From Polaromonas sp. CG_9.7 (GTDB lineage Bacteria; Pseudomonadota; Gammaproteobacteria; Burkholderiales; Burkholderiaceae_C), in the NCBI RefSeq assembly GCF_015752205.1, contig NZ_JADOVG010000002.1, forward strand, positions 248,001 through 312,000: DNA of 64,000 nucleotides, written 5' to 3'. Below are positions 34,127 to 44,498 of this stretch, piece by piece. The translations under genes were made by a program, and so were the position numbers. Position 1 is the stretch's first letter; the number at the start of each line of letters is the position of its first letter. The notes below the pieces were generated by a model. The model saw only the letters and a list, made by a program, of their open reading frames with translations, made no database searches and was not told the origin of the DNA.

Positions 34127-34264
34127 GGGTTATTTCGTTAACCCATCAGAGAAGGGCGGTTGATTTCCTTGCCAATGGCTTTTTGGCAAGAGTACTCAAA
34201 ATTACATTCTATCGATTTTCTGGTTTCCGATGGTTTTCAGAGTTGCCATAAACCAGCCCAAAGC

Positions 34265-34298
34265 GAAAAAGCCTGTTTTTAAAAGAAAACAGGCTTTT
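34265..34298 (-). terminator. Intrinsic terminator after opgH
   Basis: AAAAGCCTGTTTT / AAAACAGGCTTTT, a perfect 13-bp stem with a 6-nt loop and T-runs on both strands, 75 bp past the opgH stop. Overlaps one end of an interspersed element copy. Confidence 0.85.
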
Positions 34299-34342
34299 GC
34301 GCATATTCAGCTTGCAGGTCTAGCTATAAAAAAAATAGCATT
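34294..34342 (-). repeat. Small interspersed hairpin element, copy 7
   Basis: Minus-strand reading: GCTATTTTTTTTATAGCTAG, then ACCTGCAAGCTGAATATGCGCA. Directly adjoins the opgH terminator. Confidence 0.65.
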
Positions 34343-34372
34343 CTGTAAACCCTTTTGTTGCGTGTCCGGAGT

Positions 34373-36358
34373 TCAGGCGGCTTTCAGTCTTGGCTTGGCA
34401 AGCTGGCTGGCATGCAGCCAGGCGCGACGCAGTACGGCCGGCGAGCGGGTTTCCTCGGGTATCAAGAGGTAATTCTGCGCCCGCATCGCGGTGCCGACGC
34501 CGACCTTGCTGGTCAGCACCGTCATCGGAATCGACAGCAGCAGCGGCAGACCGACCGGCAGCAGCCAGATCAGCGCGCTGGCGTCGATCATCGCAATGCC
34601 GGCGGCCAGCACCAGGACCACGCTGCTCATGGGCGCAAGCTGCGCCAGCGCATGGCGCCATGGCACAGCGGCGGCTTCGCGCGGAGGCGATTTCCATTCG
34701 AGCTTGAGGCCGGTCAGCGCGATGACGACGAACAGCGAGTGCGCCAGCATGCGGATGGGGGCCTGCAACAGCGCGATCAGCGTTTCCAGCAATGCGCTGC
34801 GCAGCAGGCTGGCGGTTCCGCCATAGGCTTGCTGCTGGCCCTTGAACAATACGGCAGCAATGCCCAGGATGCGCGGCAGGAACAGCATGGACAGCGTCCA
34901 GGCCCACAGCGACAGCAGTTCGCCGGGCAGCACGTCCCAGTTGCTGACCATCGGCGACCCTGACAGCCACAGCGCCGTGCCCATGGTCATGAAGCACAGC
35001 CACAGCGGCGCCGACAGGTAGGCCATGGCGCCGGTGGCGAACATCGAGCGGTGCACCGGGTGCATGCCGGGCTCGGCAATCAGGCGCGAGTTTTGCAGGT
35101 TGCCCTGGCACCAGCGGCGGTCGCGTTGCAGCTCGGCCAGCAAATCAGGCGGCTGTTGTTCGTAGCTGCCGATCAGGTCAGCCACCAGCCAGACGTGAAA
35201 ACCGGCGCGGCGCATCAGCGCGGCTTCAACGAAGTCGTGCGACATGATGCTGCCGGCCATGCCGCCCGTGCCCTTGATGCGGTCCAGTGCGCAGTGCTGC
35301 ATGAAGGGTTCGATGCGGATGATGGCGTTGTGCCCCCAGTAGTGGGACTCGCCCATCTGCCAGAACTGCATGCCCAGCGTGAACAGACGACCGGTCACAC
35401 GCGAGCCGAACTGCTGCGCGCGTGCATGCAGGGTGACATGGCCAATGGCCTGGGTGGCGGTCTGGATGATGCCGGCCTTGGGGTTGGCTTCCATCAGCTT
35501 GACCATGGACACCAGGCAGTCGCCGCTCATCACGCTGTCGGCGTCTAGCACCACCATGTAGCGGTAGTCCTTGCCCCAGCGGCGGCAAAAGTCAGCCACG
35601 TTGCCGGCCTTGCGGTCGGTGCGGCGCTTGCGAAGGCGGTAATAGACCTCGATCTGCGGCTGGTGTGGCTGGCTGGCAAGCTGGCCGCGCAGGTCTTCCC
35701 AGGCGGCGCGTTCGGCCTTGATGATCGCCGGGTCGTTGCTGTCGGACAGCACGAACACGTCGAAATTCTGCACATGAGCCGTCACCGCGACCGATTCGCA
35801 GGTGGCGCGCAGCCCGGCGAACACCGTGCTCACGTCCTCGTTGCAGATCGGCATGATGATGGCGGTGCGCGTGGCCTTGTCCAGCGTGTGGTGCTGCACC
35901 TTTTTGGCCGACAGGGTGTGGGCGTCGCCGAACAAGGTGACGTAAAAGCCCATCATCGCCGTCATGAAGCCGGTGACCACCCAGGCCGACAGCAGCGCAA
36001 ACAAACCCAGCTGGCCGTATTGCAAAAAGGCGTTGTCATAGACCGGCTGCATGTCGGCAAACAGTGCCGTCGCCATCGCCGTGCTGACGAGCGTCAGTAG
36101 CATGAACACCGTGCGGCGGCGCTTGGCGGCATGCTGCCACGGCTCCATCGCCTCGGCAGATGCGGGTTGGTCAAGCGTCTTGCGGCCGGTCAGCCTGAGC
36201 AGTGGCAACAGCGCCGCCGTGCCCATGCTGTTCCAGAAACCGCGCCACGGACGCGGCGCCATCGAACCCCGGTGCACTGGCGGCGCGGTGACCGCATTCG
36301 GATGACGCTCTTCACGCAGCAGGCTGCGCCGATTCAGTTGGTGATCAGGTTGGTCCAT
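34373..36358 (-). CDS. opgH: Osmoregulated periplasmic glucan glucosyltransferase OpgH
   Basis: Inner-membrane GT2 glucosyltransferase that makes the beta-1,2 glucan backbone of osmoregulated periplasmic glucans from UDP-glucose. The 661 residues are shorter at the N-terminus than E. coli OpgH (847). Visible features: two N-terminal membrane helices, the GT2 core with MPICNEDVSTVFAGL, VLDADSVMSGD and the QxxRW-type motif RDRRWCQGNLQN, and further membrane helices after it. The start overlaps the opgG 3' end by 25 bp, indicating translational coupling. A strong terminator follows the gene. Confidence 0.95.
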   Translation of the reverse strand: MDQPDHQLNRRSLLREERHPNAVTAPPVHRGSMAPRPWRGFWNSMGTAALLPLLRLTGRKTLDQPASAEAMEPWQHAAKRRRTVFMLLTLVSTAMATALFADMQPVYDNAFLQYGQLGLFALLSAWVVTGFMTAMMGFYVTLFGDAHTLSAKKVQHHTLDKATRTAIIMPICNEDVSTVFAGLRATCESVAVTAHVQNFDVFVLSDSNDPAIIKAERAAWEDLRGQLASQPHQPQIEVYYRLRKRRTDRKAGNVADFCRRWGKDYRYMVVLDADSVMSGDCLVSMVKLMEANPKAGIIQTATQAIGHVTLHARAQQFGSRVTGRLFTLGMQFWQMGESHYWGHNAIIRIEPFMQHCALDRIKGTGGMAGSIMSHDFVEAALMRRAGFHVWLVADLIGSYEQQPPDLLAELQRDRRWCQGNLQNSRLIAEPGMHPVHRSMFATGAMAYLSAPLWLCFMTMGTALWLSGSPMVSNWDVLPGELLSLWAWTLSMLFLPRILGIAAVLFKGQQQAYGGTASLLRSALLETLIALLQAPIRMLAHSLFVVIALTGLKLEWKSPPREAAAVPWRHALAQLAPMSSVVLVLAAGIAMIDASALIWLLPVGLPLLLSIPMTVLTSKVGVGTAMRAQNYLLIPEETRSPAVLRRAWLHASQLAKPRLKAA

Positions 36359-37935
36359 GTTTCGCTCAGGGTTTGTTGGTTGTATTGGAGAAAGGCGCGC
36401 AGCTCAATCGGCTGGACGGGTTCGGCGGCGTTGGCGGGCTTGAGGCGCTCGACCCGCACGGTCATGCGCCAGGCGCCGGTGGCCGGGTTGCGGTAGGCCA
36501 GGCTTTCGACCACGCGGGCGTTGCTGCCGGCGGTGGTGATGGCCTCGACCTTGGCATCCTGGGGCAGGGCGTCCAGCGCGGGACCGGCAAAATCAACGAC
36601 AAACTGGATCTGCTGGCCCAGCGCGTCAGCGCCAAGCTTGCTGTAGCCGATGCCGCGACGCGACTGCGTCACCCAGCCGTTGGGCGGCAGCTGCTGGTTC
36701 TTGCCCTGCCAGGCGATCTGGTAGGCCAGGTCCAGCGGCTCACCGGCAGCCGGCATTTTTTCAGGCACCCAGTAGGCGGCCACGTTGTCGTGGGTTTCGT
36801 CGGGCGTGGCAAATTGCAGCAACTCGACCCGGCCGGCGCCAAAGTCGTTCAACGGCGTCACCCAGGCGCTGGGGCGCTGTTCATAGCGCGCTTCGGTGTC
36901 TTCATAGCTGCGAAAAGCCCGGTCACGCTGCATCAGGCCAAAGCCCTTGAGTTTTTGCATGCTGAACGAGGTGACCAGCGGCGACGCCGGGTTTTGCAGC
37001 GGGCGCCAAAGCCATTCGCCCCCGCCCTTGCCGTCATCGGTGGCGATCATCAGGCCGTCCGAGTCATGCACTTCGGGTCGAAAGTCGCCAGGGCGCGGCT
37101 GGTTCTCGCCAAAGAAAAACATGCTGGTCAGCGGCGCGATGCCCAGCGTGGTGACTGGCTTGTCAGTGGGCCGCATGAAGATGCGGGCGCGCACTTCGGT
37201 CACGGTCTGCTCGCCGGGCTTGACATCGAAACGGTAGGCGCCGGTCATGCGCTCCGAATCCATCAGGGCATAAATCGTCAGCGGCGCGCCTTCGGCGGTG
37301 GGCTTTTCCAGCCAATAGTCGGTAAAGCGCGGAAATTCTTCCTGGCCCGGCCCGGCCGTGTCCACCGCCAGGCCGCGCGCCGACAGGCCGTACAGCTGCC
37401 CGGAGCCCAGCGCCCGAAAGTAACTGGCGCCCGAGAAAACAATCAACTCGTCTTTGTAGGTGGGCGAGTTGAGGTTGCTGAAAAAGCGCACGCCGCCATA
37501 GCCGATGTCACCCCAGCTTTTCGGAGCCAGGCTGGTGTTTTTGCCAAAATTGAAGCGGGCCGGGTCGTAGGGAATGCGTTTGGTGCCCGCAGCGGTGACT
37601 TCATGGACACGAACCGAGTCGCCATGCCGGCCGACATGAAAAAAGTTGGCTTCGTAAGCCAGCTTGTCGGTGCGCCACAGCGTGCTTTCCGGCTTGAAGC
37701 GGATGTCGCGGTAGTCGTCGTATTCCATCTTGGCCAGCTCGGCTGGAACGGCAAGCGAGGCAGGTTTGAAGGGTGTTTTTGCGCGCTGGCTGGCGAGTTT
37801 GGCGACATCTTCCAGACTCCATGCCATCGCCGGGCTGCTGCCCAGCGCCAGCACGGCGGCGCAGGCCACGGCTGAAAAAGACACCTTCCAGCTTGGCGCG
37901 CTGGCAGGTTTAAAACGACAAAAAAAGGCTTGCAT
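36334..37935 (-). CDS. opgG: Periplasmic glucan biosynthesis protein OpgG
   Basis: Periplasmic protein needed for glucan branching. The 533 residues begin with a Sec signal peptide (positive residues at 7-9, hydrophobic VACAAVLALGSS, cleavage after AMA at 38). The mature part has the MdoG landmarks WSLEDVAKLA, YRDIRFKPE, FFHVGRH and a C-terminal half with RIFMRPTDKP and WVTQSRRGIGYSK. It is first in an opgG-opgH operon. A near-consensus sigma-54 promoter lies at 37948-37962 and its predicted start site is one base before this ATG, so the message may be leaderless. No Shine-Dalgarno sequence is visible. A GTG at 37884 is the only alternative start and would lose the positive n-region. Confidence 0.94.
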   Translation of the reverse strand: MQAFFCRFKPASAPSWKVSFSAVACAAVLALGSSPAMAWSLEDVAKLASQRAKTPFKPASLAVPAELAKMEYDDYRDIRFKPESTLWRTDKLAYEANFFHVGRHGDSVRVHEVTAAGTKRIPYDPARFNFGKNTSLAPKSWGDIGYGGVRFFSNLNSPTYKDELIVFSGASYFRALGSGQLYGLSARGLAVDTAGPGQEEFPRFTDYWLEKPTAEGAPLTIYALMDSERMTGAYRFDVKPGEQTVTEVRARIFMRPTDKPVTTLGIAPLTSMFFFGENQPRPGDFRPEVHDSDGLMIATDDGKGGGEWLWRPLQNPASPLVTSFSMQKLKGFGLMQRDRAFRSYEDTEARYEQRPSAWVTPLNDFGAGRVELLQFATPDETHDNVAAYWVPEKMPAAGEPLDLAYQIAWQGKNQQLPPNGWVTQSRRGIGYSKLGADALGQQIQFVVDFAGPALDALPQDAKVEAITTAGSNARVVESLAYRNPATGAWRMTVRVERLKPANAAEPVQPIELRAFLQYNQQTLSETWTNLITN

Positions 37936-37947
37936 GAAGCTGATAGG

Positions 37948-37962
37948 GCAAACCCTGTGCCA
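37948..37962 (-). promoter_or_regulatory. Sigma-54 (-24/-12) promoter of opgGH
   Basis: On the minus strand TGGCAC-AGGGT-TTGC, matching the consensus TGGCAC-N5-TTGCW at every fixed position except the last (C). GG at 37961-37960 and GC at 37949-37948 have the required spacing. The predicted transcription start is about 37936. A sigma-54 activator gene (qseF-like) ends 176 bp upstream. Confidence 0.75.
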
Positions 37963-37974
37963 GCTTCGAAAAAT

Positions 37975-37992
37975 CGTCTTAAATCAATGACT
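37975..37992 (-). promoter_or_regulatory. QseF/GlrR-like site 1
   Basis: CGTC-TTAAATCAAT-GACT, 6 of 8 conserved positions of TGTC-N10-GACA. Its core is repeated almost exactly in site 3. Centre about -48 from the predicted start. Confidence 0.5.
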
Positions 37993-38055
37993 TGGAGAGA
38001 AAATATGATTTTTCGGCATGAAAATCCGGAAAAAACACCCTAAAACACCGATTTT

Positions 38056-38073
38056 TGTCGCCACCCAGCGACA
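38056..38073 (-). promoter_or_regulatory. QseF/GlrR-like site 2 (perfect)
   Basis: TGTC-GCCACCCAGC-GACA, an exact match to the GlrR motif TGTC-N10-GACA, within a longer palindrome TTGTCGC/GCGACAA. Centre about -129 from the predicted opgG start site. Confidence 0.7.
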
Positions 38074-38097
38074 AGTTTCAGGTTTGAATTTAAAAGT

Positions 38098-38115
38098 TGT
38101 TTTAAATCAAGGACT
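38098..38115 (-). promoter_or_regulatory. QseF/GlrR-like site 3
   Basis: TGTT-TTAAATCAAG-GACT, 6 of 8 positions. The 17-bp block at 38102-38118 repeats 37979-37995 with one mismatch. Centre about -171. Confidence 0.5.
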
Positions 38116-38120
38116 TGGCG

Positions 38121-38137
38121 TGTCGTCAAAAAGCGAC

Positions 38138-38138
<1 letters not shown>
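38121..38138 (-). promoter_or_regulatory. QseF/GlrR-like site 4
   Basis: TGTC-GTCAAAAAGC-GACT, 7 of 8 positions. Reaches the last base of the qseF-like stop codon. Centre about -194. Confidence 0.6.
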
Positions 38139-39531
<1,393 letters not shown>

Positions 39532-39535
<4 letters not shown>

Positions 39536-40209
39536 GGTGCGGGCGGGGGCGTGCGGCCACGGCTGGCGGGTGCCGACGCACCCGGCGCGGGCACGCGGCT
39601 GGTCAGGCTGCGTTCAATCGCCTTGAGTGCTTCCAGCCTTTCATTGGTCTGGTCGAGCCGGCGCTGGACTTCGCGGGTTTGCTGGTTCTGTTTTTCCAGC
39701 AGGTCTTCGATGCGCCGCTGCTCGCCATAGCGGGCAGCGAGCAAACGGGCCAGCGGATGCAGCACCTGGGCTTGGGCATCGGGGTTGGCCAGCAGCCGGG
39801 TGAGCAGTTCCTGCGCCCGTATCAGCTCCGGCGTCTGGCGCAACTGGCTGAGCACAAGGGCCAGTTGCAACTGGCTGGGCGGAAGGTAGGGGTTGCCCAG
39901 CCGCGCGATTTCCTGATTGAGTTCTGCAGAAGTCATCGAACGGGCCCGGTCTGCATAGGCCAGCATCCGGACCACGGCGTCGCGTTCCGGGGCTGGCGTG
40001 GTGTCCGCCGCAATCGGGGGCGGCGCCGCTGCGTTGCCGTTGGCTGCAGCGCTGCTGGCGGGCGTCGCCGGAGCCGGTGTTGCAAGCTGAGCGCCTTGGG
40101 GCGGCCCGACCAGCGAGCAGGCTGCCAGCAAGGCCGTTGCCAGACCAACGCCTGGCAGGCACAAGCCGATCCGGCCGAGGCGCGCAAAAAACTCAGCTCT
40201 TGTAAACAT
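39532..40209 (-). CDS. QseG/YfhG-like lipoprotein
   Basis: A 225-residue lipoprotein starting at the ATG at 40209 (MFTRAEFFARLGRIGL). The lipobox LLAAC places the lipidated Cys at 31, followed by an Ala/Pro-rich linker and a helical domain with coiled-coil character (EDLLEKQNQQTREVQRRLDQ near 170-190). It sits between kinase and regulator, the position of QseG (YfhG), an outer-membrane lipoprotein that modulates the kinase. It overlaps the kinase stop by 17 bp and the regulator start by 4 bp. The longer upstream frame is an artefact of the kinase coding sequence. Confidence 0.8.
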
Positions 40210-41614
40210 GGGGAAACTCGATTCTGAAATGGGAGCCCGCTTCCTGCGGCAGCAACTCGATGCGTCCGCCGTGTGCGGCAATGTATTCCTGCACGATCGA
40301 CAGTCCGATGCCGCTGCCGCGAACGCCGCCCTCCGGCTGGCGCTCGCCCCGGTAAAAGGGCTCGAAAATCCGTTGCTGGTCCGATGGCGCGACACCGGCA
40401 CCCTGGTCCTGGATGTCGATATGCACCAGGCCAGGCTGCTGGCTCAGTGAAAGATCAATAGTACCTTTGAGCGGCGAGTAGCGGATGGCATTGGACAGCA
40501 GGTTGGCGAGCGCGGTACTTATTTTTTCCGGGTCCACTTCCATTTTGAGCGGCTCGCCGCTGATGTGCACCGTCAGTTCCCGGGCGCGCCACTGCAGGCG
40601 CTGCGCATCGACCTGGTCCTCGATCAGCTGGAGCAGGTCCACCGTTTGCCGGCGCAGCTGGCGCGCCTCGAACGCCGCCGTGTTGAAGCGCAGCAGGTCC
40701 TCGATCTGGCTTTGCAGCACGCCGGTATTGTGTTTCAGGATTTGCGCGATTTCGCGCTGGTCCTGGCTCAGCGGGCCGGCCACGCCGTCCTCCAGCAGCG
40801 ACACACCTTCACGCAGCGACGCCAGCGGGGTCTTGAGTTCATGCGAGATGTGGCGCAAAAAGCGCGACTTGTCGGCATCCAGCTCGACCAGCCGAAGACG
40901 CAACCAGTTCAGCCGCTCGCCAAGCAGCGCCAGGTCGGCCGGGCCGTTGATGGCAATGACCTTGTCAAGCCGGTTTTCGCCCAGTCCAACGATGGCGTTT
41001 TCCAGCCGCTTGAGTGGCCGGGTGAACCACACGCCGAAGGCCAGCGCCATGAAGACTGCCAGCACAATCGCCCCGGTGATCTGCTGCGCCAGGTGCTGGC
41101 GGCTGGTTTCGAGCTTTTCCTGCAGCGAGCGGTTGCTTTGCTGGATGGCTTGCTGCACCTGAAGGGCAATGGCGGTGTTGATGCTTTCAAGTTCGCGAAA
41201 TTCCTGCGCCAGCTGGTGTTCACGGTCCAGCGCCGTGTCCAGTGGCCCGATCAGCAGGTCGAACATGGTGTCCAGGTGCGCACGCCAGGGGCGTTCCCGG
41301 GCGGCTGGTATCTCTTCCTGCGCCAGCCGCGCGATGATGGCGGTGGCATCGCGGGCTTCGTCGCGAAAGCGCTGCCTGAGGATGCGGTCATCCAGCACCA
41401 CCGACTGCCGCGAGGCACGCTCCATCGACACGCTGCGCTCGCGCAGCGACTGCGCGGCACCGCTCAGGTCCAGCGCACGCGCCGCATTGTCGCGGCTTTG
41501 CACCGTCAGGTCTTCGAGTGCGAACAGCGCGCGCAGCGACGCCGCGCCGAGCAGCGCGGCAACCAGCAGGAAGGCAATCACCAGCAGAGGCCGGAAGGAA
41601 AACCGCTGCAGCAT
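40193..41614 (-). CDS. QseE/GlrK-type membrane sensor histidine kinase
   Basis: A 473-residue kinase with two transmembrane helices (about 8-31 and 180-200) bracketing a helical periplasmic sensor domain of about 145 residues. A HAMP-like segment follows (RPLKRLENAIVGLGENRLDK), then the H-box FLRHISHELKTPLASLREG, N-box ALANLLSNAIRYSP and G-box VRGSGIGLSIVQEYI. Organisation and the partner order match E. coli GlrK (QseE). The signal sensed here is unknown. It begins 30 bp after miaB, so miaB transcription may continue into it. Confidence 0.87.
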   Translation of the reverse strand: MLQRFSFRPLLVIAFLLVAALLGAASLRALFALEDLTVQSRDNAARALDLSGAAQSLRERSVSMERASRQSVVLDDRILRQRFRDEARDATAIIARLAQEEIPAARERPWRAHLDTMFDLLIGPLDTALDREHQLAQEFRELESINTAIALQVQQAIQQSNRSLQEKLETSRQHLAQQITGAIVLAVFMALAFGVWFTRPLKRLENAIVGLGENRLDKVIAINGPADLALLGERLNWLRLRLVELDADKSRFLRHISHELKTPLASLREGVSLLEDGVAGPLSQDQREIAQILKHNTGVLQSQIEDLLRFNTAAFEARQLRRQTVDLLQLIEDQVDAQRLQWRARELTVHISGEPLKMEVDPEKISTALANLLSNAIRYSPLKGTIDLSLSQQPGLVHIDIQDQGAGVAPSDQQRIFEPFYRGERQPEGGVRGSGIGLSIVQEYIAAHGGRIELLPQEAGSHFRIEFPHVYKS

Positions 41615-41644
41615 GGGTTTGGACGTCAGGGGCAGACGACGCGC

Positions 41645-43015
41645 TCAGGCCAAAAGGGCTGCATCGTCCGCAACAGCCGGCGCTGCATGGTCTTGCGTCA
41701 GCACTTCGCCGCGCAAGGAACGCTGGCTGGTTTCGATGATTTTGACATCGACCATCTGGCCGATCAGGCGCGGCTGGCCTTTCAAAATGACGACCCGGTT
41801 GCATTCGGTACGGCCCATCAGTTCGGTCGTGTCCTTGCGCGCCGTGCCTTCGACCAGAATGCGCTGCACCGTGCCGAGCCGGCTGGCGCTGATGGCGCGC
41901 ACGCTGTCGTCGAGCACGGCCTGCAAATGCTGCAGCCGACGCAGCTTGACCTCGTGCGGCGTGTCGTCGGCCAGGTTCGCCGCCGGTGTGCCGGGACGCG
42001 GGCTGAAGATGAAGCTGAACGAGGTGTCATAGCCGACGTCGTGGACCAGCTTCATCAGTTTGTCGAAATCTTCCTCGGTCTCCCCCGGAAAGCCGACGAT
42101 GAAGTCGCTGCTCATCGCCAGGTCGGGACGGATGGCGCGCAGCTTCTTGATGGTGCTCTTGTATTCCATCGCCGTGTAGCCGCGTTTCATGGCCATCAGG
42201 ATACGGTCAGAGCCGTGCTGCACCGGCAAATGCAGGTGGTTCACCAGCTTGGGCAGCGTCGCGTAGGCGTCGATCAGGCGCTGGGTGAATTCGTTCGGGT
42301 GGCTGGTGATGTAGCGGATGCGTTCGATACCGGGAATCTCGGACACGTAGTCGAGCAGCGTGGCAAAGTCGGCAATTTCCGCCGTGCCGCCCATCGTTCC
42401 CCGATAGGCGTTGACGTTCTGGCCCAGCAGCGTGACTTCCTTCACGCCCTGGTCGGCCAGGCCGGCGACCTCGACCAGCACATCCTCGAACGGCCGCGAA
42501 ACTTCCTCGCCGCGCGTGTAGGGCACGACGCAATAGCTGCAGTATTTGGAGCAGCCTTCCATGATGCTGACAAAGGCGCTGGCGCCCTCGACCCGGGCCG
42601 GCGGCAGGTGGTCGAACTTTTCGATTTCCGGAAAGCTGATGTCCACTTGCGGCTTGCCGAGACGGGCGCGGCTGGCCAGGAGTTGTGGCAGGCGGTGCAG
42701 CGTTTGCGGGCCGAACACCACGTCGACATAGGGCGCGCGCTGGATGATGGCCGCGCCTTCCTGGCTGGCGACGCAGCCGCCAACGCCAATCAGCACGCCC
42801 TTGGCTTTCAGGTGCTTGACACGGCCCAGGTCGCTGAAGACTTTTTCCTGCGCTTTTTCGCGCACCGAGCAGGTGTTGAACAAAATCAGGTCGGCTTCGT
42901 CCATGTCTTGCGTTTTTTCATAGCCTTCGGCGGCGTGCAGCACGTCGCTCATCTTGTCCGAGTCGTACTCGTTCATTTGGCAGCCGAAGGTTTTGATAAA
43001 GACTTTTTTGCTCAT
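41645..43015 (-). CDS. miaB: tRNA-2-methylthio-N6-dimethylallyladenosine synthase
   Basis: Radical-SAM methylthiotransferase that modifies i6A37 in tRNAs. The 456 residues have the auxiliary cluster cysteines Cys12, Cys49 and Cys81 in the UPF0004 domain, the radical-SAM motif C155-xxx-C159-xx-C162 in [16 protein letters not shown] and a C-terminal TRAM domain (about 380-445). The start [20 protein letters not shown] is standard. An interspersed element copy lies directly upstream. It is followed by the qse-like operon on the same strand. Confidence 0.96.
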   Translation of the reverse strand: MSKKVFIKTFGCQMNEYDSDKMSDVLHAAEGYEKTQDMDEADLILFNTCSVREKAQEKVFSDLGRVKHLKAKGVLIGVGGCVASQEGAAIIQRAPYVDVVFGPQTLHRLPQLLASRARLGKPQVDISFPEIEKFDHLPPARVEGASAFVSIMEGCSKYCSYCVVPYTRGEEVSRPFEDVLVEVAGLADQGVKEVTLLGQNVNAYRGTMGGTAEIADFATLLDYVSEIPGIERIRYITSHPNEFTQRLIDAYATLPKLVNHLHLPVQHGSDRILMAMKRGYTAMEYKSTIKKLRAIRPDLAMSSDFIVGFPGETEEDFDKLMKLVHDVGYDTSFSFIFSPRPGTPAANLADDTPHEVKLRRLQHLQAVLDDSVRAISASRLGTVQRILVEGTARKDTTELMGRTECNRVVILKGQPRLIGQMVDVKIIETSQRSLRGEVLTQDHAAPAVADDAALLA

Positions 43016-43020
43016 GATAA

Positions 43021-43074
43021 ATTGCTACTGAATTAATAGCTGCTTGCGCCCGTGGATAATGCGCAAACAGCAAA
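43021..43074 (+). repeat. Small interspersed hairpin element, copy 8
   Basis: TTGCTACTGAATTAATAGC, then TGCTTGCGCC, GTGGATAATGCGCAAACAGC. One of the clearest copies; immediately upstream of the miaB start. Confidence 0.75.
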
Positions 43075-43125
43075 TTTGATTGATAAATATGGAGTTGGAC
43101 GGCTGGCAGTTCTGCGGCCCGCGCG

Positions 43126-43551
43126 TCAGGGCGTTGTAGCGATGGCCGGAACAGCGGCGTCGGTGCTGCTGCCCAAGCTGAACCAGGACGCCTTGGTGTT
43201 GGGGCGTTTGAGCCTGGCTTCTTCACGGTTCAAAATCCAGACCTCATGGACATTGCCGGCACTTTCGCGCAGGTAATTGACCACCACCTTTTGCTTCACC
43301 AGAGCGGCCGACATGACCAACAGGTTGTCGGTGCCGTGAATGCGCGCGCCGGGCGACAGCCGGTCGGCCTTGCCATCCACGGTGATGACGGGTGGCGCCA
43401 GCACCACCATTTCACCGCGCAGGGCGGCAGCCGGAAATTGCCTCACGGCGACGGGTGTGGCACCCGTGGGGTCGTTGGCGCAGGCCGCCAAGAGGGCCGA
43501 TGTGGCCAGAAAAGCCACGGTGACGAAAGCATGCGGTGTGCAGCGGTTCAT
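43126..43551 (-). CDS. Hypothetical lipoprotein, 141 aa
   Basis: Starts at the ATG at 43551 (MNRCTPHAFVTVAFLATSAL). A lipoprotein signal with lipobox LLAAC gives lipidated Cys24. The mature part contains a beta-rich stretch (GEMVVLAPPVITVDGKADRL, GTDNLLVMSAALVKQKVVVN) and ends with a low-complexity segment (SSTDAAVPAIATTP). It is not recognised as a named family. It is on its own between miaB and ubiX on the minus strand. Likely periplasmic-facing; function unknown. Confidence 0.72.
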   Translation of the reverse strand: MNRCTPHAFVTVAFLATSALLAACANDPTGATPVAVRQFPAAALRGEMVVLAPPVITVDGKADRLSPGARIHGTDNLLVMSAALVKQKVVVNYLRESAGNVHEVWILNREEARLKRPNTKASWFSLGSSTDAAVPAIATTP

Positions 43552-43699
43552 GGTATGTGTCCAGAGGCTGTGGTTGGGGAAACCGGCCATTATCTCAGGC
43601 GCAAGGCCCGCCATGCCTTGCGCAAGGCCGTCGCTTCAGGTCCGGGTTAACCGTTCAGCAAGAAAAGTGGCGCAAACCAAAAACGTTGACGCCAGGGCG

Positions 43700-44335
43700 T
43701 CAGGCGGCCTCGGCCAGTTCGACGTCGCTCTCGTATTGCGACAGGGTGTGTGGCACATCCAGCAGGTCAAGCGCGCGGGCCACGCTGTCGTTGACCAAGT
43801 CGCACAGCGTTTCCGGACGCAGGTTGAACGCAGGGACCGGCGGGCAGACGATGGCGCCCATTTCCGTCACGTTGAGCATGTTGCGCAGGTGCGTCAGGTG
43901 CAGTGACGACTCCATGGTCAGCAGCACCAGGCGGCGGCGTTCCCTGAGCATCATGTCGGCCGCGCGCGTCAGCAGGTTGTCGCCCAGTCCGTGCGCCACT
44001 GCGGCCAGCGTGCGCATTGAGCACGGCGCGATCACCATGCCGCTGCAGGCCAGCGAACCGTTGCCGATGCCGGCGCCAAGGTCCTGGACGTCATGCACCC
44101 GGCCTGCCATGCCTTCGATGAAGTCGCGGTCCATGTTCAATTCGTCCTGCAGATGGTGCCAGCCGGCGCTGGAGACCACCAGGTGCGACTCGACGCCTGG
44201 CAAGTCCCGCAGGACCTGCAGCAGGCGTGCGCCGTAGACGGCCCCGCTGGCGCCTGAAATGCCGACGATGATGCGGCGCAGCGAAGGGGCAGGGGTGTAG
44301 GTGTAGGTGTGGGTATGGGTGAAAGCAGTGGTCAT
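43700..44335 (-). CDS. ubiX: Flavin prenyltransferase UbiX
   Basis: Synthesises prenylated FMN, the cofactor of the UbiD decarboxylase in ubiquinone synthesis. The 211 residues contain the flavodoxin-like RRIIVGISGASGAVYGARLL opening, the CSMRTLAAVAHG FMN-binding segment and the ERRRLVLLTMES and PPVPAFNLRPET regions, all typical of UbiX/PadL. The N-terminal THTHTYTYTPAP extension is encoded by an imperfect tandem 6-mer repeat (about 44290-44320), which may be slippage-prone. A start further in, near the RRIIVG segment, has no ATG. ubiD is not adjacent. Confidence 0.93.
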   Translation of the reverse strand: MTTAFTHTHTYTYTPAPSLRRIIVGISGASGAVYGARLLQVLRDLPGVESHLVVSSAGWHHLQDELNMDRDFIEGMAGRVHDVQDLGAGIGNGSLACSGMVIAPCSMRTLAAVAHGLGDNLLTRAADMMLRERRRLVLLTMESSLHLTHLRNMLNVTEMGAIVCPPVPAFNLRPETLCDLVNDSVARALDLLDVPHTLSQYESDVELAEAA

Positions 44336-44498
44336 GGAACTGACACGGCCGCAGCGCGTGTGGGGTTGTGTTGGTGGAGCCTGGCAGTTGGTTGCATCAT
44401 GGCATTAAAGAATGTTGCGCCGGCTGTTGCTCGTCGCAGGAGCGCCACGGGCCGAGCAGGGAAAAAAAACGGGCATGGCAGTCATTCGGTCCGGGTCG

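Noticed and set aside
38051..38075. GTCGC/GCGAC palindrome read as a terminator of the qseF-like gene
   Set aside because: No T-run follows on the minus strand; it fits an exact TGTC-N10-GACA dyad instead.
40565..43036. 823-codon plus-strand open frame across qseE and miaB
   Set aside because: Antisense shadow of two recognised genes; composition is His/Gln/Arg-rich as expected of a complementary frame.
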